Position numbers and translations under genes: made by a program | Notes under the pieces: model-generated | What the model saw: the letters and a program-made list of their open reading frames with translations, nothing else | Told to the model about the DNA's origin: nothing | Databases searched by the model: none | In this document: positions 53,001-62,000 of the stretch, one piece after another | Numbering within the stretch: position 1 is the stretch's first letter | Layout of the letters: every line of letters starts with the position of its first letter | Source: Parus major | Taxonomy: Eukaryota; Chordata; Aves; Passeriformes; Paridae | DNA: 64,000 nucleotides | Direction of reading: 5' to 3' | NCBI RefSeq assembly: GCF_001522545.3 | Contig: NC_031776.1 | Span: forward strand, 36,089,918 to 36,153,917

Positions 53001-56000
53001 ATCATGGAACTGCTGAAATATTTTCTCTTTACCTTGTTTATCAGTTCCTGTGCATTCTTAACTTTCTTATGCTCCACTGAATCGAGAGGGACCCAACCAC
53101 AGCCACGAAGCCACTCCAAATCAGCCTTATAGATGTTCTAAATCAGAAAGACAATGCAAAAGGACAGAAATTACTGACCTCAGGATGGATTATGTGCCGT
53201 GGGCAATATCCTTAGGCTAGACCAGGTGGAAAGGACCTGGAAGGCTGCACCATCACTCACATCACTCTGCAGGTCGTAGGCCTGCCGCGCGTGGATCACG
53301 TCGTTCTGGTCAGGAAGGCAGGTCCACTGGTGCAGGTATTGCCTGTAGTCAACGTCACTGACCAAGTTCTGGCACTCCTTGGCTGCCACAACTGCCATGG
53401 CATCCGAAGGCATGTGGATTTTGGACTTGGTTTTGTTGTAGTCTGATTTGTACAGCCTGTCGTTCTGGATCTCGCCCGCGTGCTCGTACCACACCAGCTT
53501 GGGGTCATCTCTCATCTTGGCAACTCCCACGTAGTGACCTCTCTGCTTGACATACTCAGCTTTGTACTTCAGCTGGTGGGAGAGGGGAGAAACACAGAGA
53601 AAATCAGCACTGGCTGTATCCACTCTGGTTTAACCTGGGAATGGCTTCAGGTTTGTTGACACAAAAAGCAGACGAGACAGGGAGTTGTCAAATGCAGCCT
53701 TAGGTTTTCAGTACATGACCACAATCTGGTCACAAACAATAATACTACTTTGCATGGACTTTCCAGTTCAAAATATGTCATCTTCTAGTCTAATAAACTC
53801 CAAATTTTCAGTAAAAGCTATTGTTAACACAAGAGGAAAGACTTGCTAGAAAATGTTTCCTAACAAGCGCATTTAGTCTCATTTTGGCAACAAATTGATA
53901 TTGTTTTAAGAGTGGATGCTTATTTACAGTATTTACATCACACTGCTTTGACAAAATGTTTATTCCAAATAAGAGTCATGTAATAATTTCATGATGCATT
54001 ATGCAAATGTTTAAAATGTAAAGTGTGTACCATCCTACAGGTTTTGATAGGCCAAAAAGTGAAATCAGAGCCATATATGTTATAATCATAGTATCACTTC
54101 AATTATTTAACATTTATAAAATACACAAGTCCAGCTCAGCTGATTTTGAAAGGACTGTTTCTGGAAAGAGTCAATGTGGAAGGAATCTGACCTTCAGCCC
54201 TCCAAACCCCATAATCACAAAGATGACTGAATTATTTGGAGAACAGTGGAATTCATAGGCCATGGGAAGTCTGGATGTTACCCCAGGTGGAAAGCTTTTT
54301 AAATCTGTTTGGGAATTTTCAAGGCCTTTAACTCTTTCAAGCCTCATCTTCCTAATGAGAAAAATCCTTACCTCACTTTGGACATCACTTGAGTGCTTGG
54401 CATGAGAGATCTGCATCGTGTCAGGAGGCAGGAGGTAACCAGTGGCTTTTTCTTTCTCCCAGCTTTCCTTGTATAAATTCTGTGGGAAATAAAAGTCATG
54501 AGGAATTCAACACTACTACAATGATAACGATTACTGTATGTATGTAATTTGTATAGAAGTATAAGGATAACAAATCCTTCCTTCAGCTTGTTATCAATAA
54601 GGCAGGTTTTTTAAATACCTAAAAAAATGTGAGTAGAAGCACAAAAAATGTGAGAAACCACATACCTGATTTAGAATTCTGGCTGCCTCTCGGGCCATAT
54701 CCAGCTGTGGTGTATCTGTGAGTGTATAATTTGCCTTGGTCTCATTCCATTCTTTGTGGTATTTAATCTAGGACACAGAAAGAAATGATTGCCTTGTAGC
54801 ACCACCACAGAACTGGGAAAACACCATAATTTACACACAAAATAATGAACCAACCCCTGAATTTGCAAGGCCATTAGAAAAAGCACATTAAATACAGAAT
54901 CACAGAAGTCAAATGCAGCCCAGACACCTGAGAGCAAACTTACATCACTGCGGATTTCAGTGCTGTTCTTTGCTGTGACATAATCAACTCTGTCGGCCAC
55001 GGCAGTGAACGGGAGAGTTTCAGCTTTGGTGCGGTACTTTCTCTGCACAACAAAAAGAAGAAGAGATTACCCCAGAATATTTGATGCCTAGTACAGCAAT
55101 TCTGAATAGATACACAAGACAAGGACTTTCTTGTGGAGAAAAACCTCTCCATACACACTGAATATTGTGAAAATACTGCAATTCCATTTTTCATTTAAAA
55201 TCTCATCGTTTAAACCATTTAAAATACTTTGAGTGACAAATAGCCCTGAAGAAAATTTTAGTATTGAAAAACACTTGGTTACCTCACTCAGGAGATCTCC
55301 AGCATATTTGACATGCTTGACTCCAAGGGAATCATTTGGCAACCATCCAATTCCCCGCAGCCATTCCAAATCAGCTTTATAAACAGCCTGGGGAAACAAA
55401 ACAAAACAGGGTCCATGCTCTTAGTTACACTTCCCTGTACAATCCAGCAAGATTCAGAAATAACAGAATTTACTTCCAGTGGTTAAAAGGGGAGCGGTAA
55501 TTCCAACATGAGCACTACATCTGAATTTATCACCCTTCAAACATGGCAATTTATAAGTGGCCTATACTTTGCAACTCTAACAAAGAGCAAGATGAGCTCC
55601 CTGAACTCAGGAAAAGATTCCCACTCCTTAGGGCTGAAGCAGAATAAGAAGAGGCAACACAGAACTGTGTTAAAGGGTGTTTAAGGGGTGTTTCAGGTGA
55701 ACTTACATCGCTCTGGAGGTCGTAGGCTTGCCTGGCATGAATGACATCGTTCTGGTCGGGGAGGCAGATCCACTGGTGCAGGTAGTGCCGGTAATCGGCG
55801 TCGCTCACCAGGGTCTGCCCGTGCTTGGCTGCCACAATGGACATCATGTCCACTGGCAGGTGGCACTGGGTCCTCTGCTTGGCAAAGTGCTTCTTGTACT
55901 CTCGTTCGCTCTGAACTTTGGCTACGTCCAGGGCAAACTGGATTTTGGAATCTCCCTTTGCGTCCGGCACTCCCACGTAGTGTCCCTTCTGCTTCTCGTG

Positions 56001-59000
56001 CTCCAGCTTGTATTTGTACTGGGGCAAGAGCAGAGGTCACCATTAGTTAACAGCTAGCATGAAAGAGCTCCTGGAGCATGGGAAATGCCTCTTTTGGCAC
56101 TTACATCACTGGCAATCTCTCTAGAAGCCTTGGCTGTCTTGATTGGAATGGCATCTGCTCTCAAGTCATAGCTCATCTTCAGCTCATCCCAAGCTCCTTT
56201 ATATTGTTTCTGGAAAGACAGATAAAACATCACACACATGCTGAATGCTCTGGAATTTGCCATTATAAAAACAGTTTCCAGACATTTATTTGCTGAAATA
56301 CCATGAAATTTTTTGAGCACTCCTGTTCCTAACTATAAATGCAGCTGCCTCTGAAACATGCAACACAAGCTGTGCAACCTATAAAGCACAGAAGGGAGTT
56401 TGTAAAAGTGTAAAAAATATTTATATGCCTTGGATTCTCATCCATTTCAATAAAATATTCCCTCAGTGGGGCATGATATATATAATTTTTAAATAGCTGA
56501 ATGCAAGTATTTATTTTAAAACAGCTGAATACTTTAAGGATTTTTGATAGATGGAAGGGAATGTCACAAGCCCTGTATGAAGACAGACTTCAGTGAGATT
56601 CAAAGAGATTCAATATCTTAGAATTACATAATTCACATCCTATTTTAGAGAAAAGAGAATGATAAACATACCTGGCTGTAATTAACAGCATTAGCCTTGG
56701 CTAGGTTGATTTCAGGTGTGTCTGGCATGATGTGGATCATAGTCTTGTCCTTTTCCCAGGCTTCTTTATATTTTGGCTGTTAAAACAGAAATTTCATAAT
56801 ATCATCAGAATTATGGAATTTCACTTATCAATAACATAAAATCCCATAAATCTCTCCCAAACTATCATCTCTAAAGAGTAAAATGTTTGGAAAAGCATTA
56901 AACTTAAAACACCACTAATCTGTTTTATATCTTAGCAGTGAGATTTCCCATTAGCTTTAGTTTCTGGTGTGGAAGCAGCTTTGAAGAGGTTGGAACTTAC
57001 AATGCTGATCTGTTCAGCGTTGGTTTTGGCCAGAACAACATCTGGGGAATCCACAACACTGGTGTATTTCACACTGTCAATGGGGGTCCGATACACGTTG
57101 TCACTCAGGAGATCCTGGGCATTCTTCACCCTCTTAATTTCTGGAGAGTCGTTGGGCAACCAGCCAATTCCACGGAGCCACTCTAGGTCTGACTTGTACA
57201 CAGCCTGGGTGACACAATCAGAAAAGGAAAACATTGTTTAGAATTATTATCTTAATTATTTTAAGCCATGCAAAGCAGATTGTGTTTTATAAGCCTAACT
57301 AGAGTCAGATGAATCCTTTTTATACGCATGAGATGTTCAGTGTCGTAAGTAAAGTTAAATCTAAAATTAATTTAAATTAAGTAGTTCAGGTCTTAAACAA
57401 CACATTCTAAACCTTGTAAGAAGAAACAACTGACAGGAGTTGCAGTTAATGATGATGAATGTTAAAAGCTTAGAAGAGTCTTCCTGTCCCCTCCAAAACA
57501 CTTATTCCACTAGTCATTCCAATGGTTTACAAGTCCTGAAAAAACCCCAAGCTGCCTACCAAGAAAATTGACAAAAGGCAAGGAACAGGAATCCCATCTC
57601 CAAAGCTTGTAAGTGAAACAGTGGAAGAGGAACTGATAAGCAGCAACGCCAGGTCAGGAAATCAGCCACTCTGACTCCTCCTGCTTTGCAATCAGCCACT
57701 AAAACCTCTAACTAGCTACCTCACAGAGTTTTCTTCCAATTAAACAAATTTCCAAGCTGACTCAACCAAACTGAAGTAACAAAAGCCACCTGATTCCGAG
57801 GTAGCAAACAGCAGTTATTCCTAAGTCCTATTAAAGCAAGAAAGACAAATCCTCCAGCCTCTCCAAATCACACCTGTCCAAAAGCATTATGAGACACATT
57901 ATCAACTAAAGTTTTATAAAATTTAGAGATAAAATCAGTACCTTTTAAGAGTGCAAAAAATCATGTAATAGCAGTCACAAAAAAATTGAAGAAAACAGTC
58001 TAACTATTAATCTGTTGTGATTGTACAGCATTGAACAATCAGAATAAGGCTATTATCTATGAAATAGTAAGAGTACAACTGCACATCTCTATGGGCACTC
58101 ACGTCGCTCTGGAGGTCGTAGGCCTGCCGCGCGTGGATCACGTCGTTCTGGTCAGGAAGGCAGGTCCACTGGTGCAGGTACTGCCTGTAGTCAACGTCAC
58201 TGACCAANNNNNNNNNNNNNNNNNNNNNNNNNNNNNNNNNNNNNNNNNNNNNGTTTCTTTGTACTTGTACTGCAAGAGCAGAGAGAACAGAAGGTGTGTT
58301 GCTCACCTGGACACAACCACCAGACAAAAGGCTTCCAGCTGTCCTGTGCTGCCAGCCTGAGCTTCGCTCGGCTCTGCAGACACACAAGTACCACACGAAG
58401 AGAAGGCTTTACCTCACTGGCAATGTCTCTGGAGGCCTTGGCTTGTTTGATGGGAATGGCATCAGCTCTCAGGTCATAGCTTTTTGCTTTGGCTTCATCC
58501 CAGGCCTTCTGATAATGTTTCTGTAGAGAAAATTAATCACCTTTGTTAAACATAGTGAAATGCCTTCTCTAAAAACCTGCTTTCCTGGAATGACCAGCTT
58601 GGGATCTCTGTTTGCTTCCTGTAACTGGCAGAGTTACAATAATGAACTTGGCAACAGAAAACTCATGACTTAAACAGGTGCAAGATTAAAACACAAAGGG
58701 GCACCAGAAATATTCCTGAAGACAGACCACTATGTCTGCAGACTCCAACAACTCCTCCATGGAACATATTTGGCAGGTTTTGCCAAAGGGAGCAGGAGTG
58801 GTATGGAATTGCACACTGAGCTGGGAGTTTACTGATGAACACACAACCTGTTGATAGGCTGAGAGCTGATAAAAAGCCTCTGGATGTAATTTCCTGTTTA
58901 CAAGCACATTAGAAAGTGGGTTTGCACACCACCATTTACAGCAAAAACTGGAAGAACAATTACCAGGCTTCATTTTCTAGCACTTCACAAATATTTCATG

Positions 59001-62000
59001 TTACTCTCTTACATTGCTGATGTTGATAGCGTTGACTTTGGACTGCAGCATGACAGGAGTGTCCGAAGGGAGGGAGATCTGGGTCTTGTCTTTATCCCAG
59101 GCCTCACGATACAGACGCTGAGGAGAAAGGAGGAACCATGGCAATTCAGTATGGTGAAGAAAAAAACACCAAAAGGAATTCTTTAGTAATTCCAATTTGC
59201 AAAACTTCCCAACTTGTCATTCCCACCATAGAAATTCTACTGTCCACCAGAAAGAAAAGAAATGTCATCCCACAAGTGGAAGGAGAGCTTACATCACTGA
59301 GCTGCATGGCGTTGGTCTTGGCCAGGACAACATCTGGGGAGTCGGTGATGCTGGTGAACTTCAGCTGCTCCGGCCGCGTGCGGTACAAGCGGTCATTGAG
59401 GAGCTCCTGAGCTTTCTTGGCTTTGACCACATCCACAGAACCTTCTGTCAGCCAGCCAATGCCTCGCAGCCACTCCAGGTCGGACTTGTACACGTTCTAC
59501 AAACGAGCCAAGGGTTAGTGGCATTGCAGAGATAAATTAGCCCAGAGAGCTGGTGGACTCACAGTCCCTGGAGATGTTCAAGGCCAGTCTGGATGATGCT
59601 CTGAATAACCAGGTCTAGTGGAAGGTGTCCCATACCCATGGCAGGGACAGAGTTGGACTAACATGATCTTTTCCAGCGCAAACCATTTTGGGATTCTGTA
59701 GTTTTAACTCTAAGTGCAAGAAGGTTTTTTACAAGCCTTTCCCCAACTCCTTCTCATACTCTTTACACAACAAGCAGCCAGTGACACCATGTTGTATCAG
59801 GTCCTTTCTAGACACAGCACCCCTGGTTTGCAGAGAAACAATGACACTTTTAAGACACTGCATTCAAACCAGGGGCATAATCTGCAAACATTCTAGAGCA
59901 GCCCAAGAGAACATGGCTTCCTTATGAACAGCCCCAAATATTTCTGGCACTCAGGCAGAAATCCTTTGGAAAGGATAAAATAGACATATGAGGACCTAGT
60001 GCAGGGTCATGAATGTGCACTTGAAGGTATATTTGCCAGTCACTAACAAACAGAGCCTCACACAGCTGCCCTAAAGCTTTCCTACAGTGATTGTCACTCA
60101 CGTCGCTCTGGAGGTCGTAGGCCTGCCGCGCGTGGATCACGTCGTTCTGGTCAGGAAGGCAGGTCCACTGGTGCAGGTACTGCCTGTAGTCAACGTCACT
60201 GACCAAGTTCTGGCACTCCTTGGCTGCCTGCACCGACAGGGCATCCACAGGGATGTGGATCTGGGTCTTGGAATCATTGTAGGCCTTCTTGTAGAGGCGG
60301 TCGTTCTGCAGGGCCATGGCGCGCGCGGCCCACGCCAGCTTGGGGTCCTCCTTGGCGCTGGGGCACCCGATGTAGTGGCCTTTCTGTTTCTCGTGGGTTT
60401 CTTTGTACTTGTACTGGAAATACAAAAAAGAAGTGAATCTGGGATGAAGGCCCCATAATTTCCTATTGCTACTGATCACAAAAGTGCATATCCTTGTTTT
60501 TAAGGTAACTGAAAATAAACGTAAAGGAAGAACATACGTCACTCGCAATATCTCTTGATGCCTTTGCGGTTTTGATTGGAATCGCATCAGCTCTCATGTC
60601 ATAACCCTTCTTTTTGGCCTCTTCCCAGGCTTTTACATAAAGTTTCTACACAAAAGAAGACAGAAAATGGCTTATCAATATTCTGAAAAATGGGATTTCT
60701 ACATTTCATAACTGTCTCTCAAAATTTTCATGACTACATATTTTAGAACATCTTTATGATTAAAGAAATGCTGACTTAGCTCTGAATTTCCACTAGTTTA
60801 GTAAATGTTTGACATGTCCTTACCTTGCTAACATTGGCTGCGTTGGCCTTTGCTAACAGAATGTCTGGTGTGTCAGGCATGACATGGATGGACTTCTTGT
60901 CTGCATCCCAGGCTTCTGTGTACAAGCGCTAGGAGAGAGGAAAACAGCCCTTTACAAACAGTTCTTTATGAAATTATTTTACAATTACAATTATTTTACA
61001 AACTGCTGTGGTAGCTCCAGTGAGCTCTAATATCCTGACTCAGCAAAGCTTCTCTCTGAACAGCTCAAGAAAGAAACTTTGTCCCTCCTCATTATTTCTC
61101 AGGTTAAGCTGGTGCAGCAATTGATTGATTTTGGATTGTGGAGAAACAGCCATAGGAGGAAAAGTGTATTAATTATTCTGTATAAAACGTTTGATTATGT
61201 TTGTTATAAAGGAGGAGGCACTTAGTGACTTTCACCCTCCAGATCTGAGATATGCTGCAGCACTTTCACATCCAAAGAACTTCAGGTATTTCCTCATCAC
61301 TTTTTCATCATGCAGTAGTACTCTTGGAAAATCTGTGATTGAAGGGACTTTTGTCTGTAGATTTTTACCAACTGCTCACTTCACGCTGAGCCCTGAGAGA
61401 AGAAGCTTTCCTGTGCAATGACTGAATTTAGATATTGATTTTCTCTTAAATCCACAAGTTTTTAGTTTTACTTTGTATTTTGAATTTTTTACCACAGGAA
61501 CAAGTGCTATTAACTGGCAATATCACCCTCACCTTGTTCATGATCTCAGCATTCTGCTTGGCTAAGACCATGGCCAAGGAATCAGTCACGCTGGTAAATT
61601 TGATTTTGTCTGCAGGTTGCCGATACTTCCTGTCACTGAGGATTTCTCCAGCTCTCTTGGCTTTCTCAACTTCCACAGAACCAATAGGAACCCATCCAAT
61701 GCCTCTCAGCCATTCCAGGTCTGATTTGTAAACAGCCTGAAAAAGATTGGAAAGTCTGTTACATACGTGCAAGTGCGATGGAATAGTAAAATAAACACAA
61801 ACAAGCACATCCTATATGAACAGCTGGGTATGTTTCTGAGGAAAGAGTTCTGAAAACAATTCTTGGTTTTGAAGGTTAAGTAAAATAGTTATTAAATAAG
61901 AAAAAGAAAAGGGGTATTGCAGGTAATGCTAATGTGCTAACAATGCTAATATCAGAGTAACACACAAATTACTGTCAGATTAAGACACAAATTATTGTGT

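Noticed and set aside
58031..58360. Plus-strand frames antisense to 312-base exons (also 60087-60458, 55728-56057)
   Set aside because: They mirror the NEB coding strand; similarity among them only reflects the homogenised exons.
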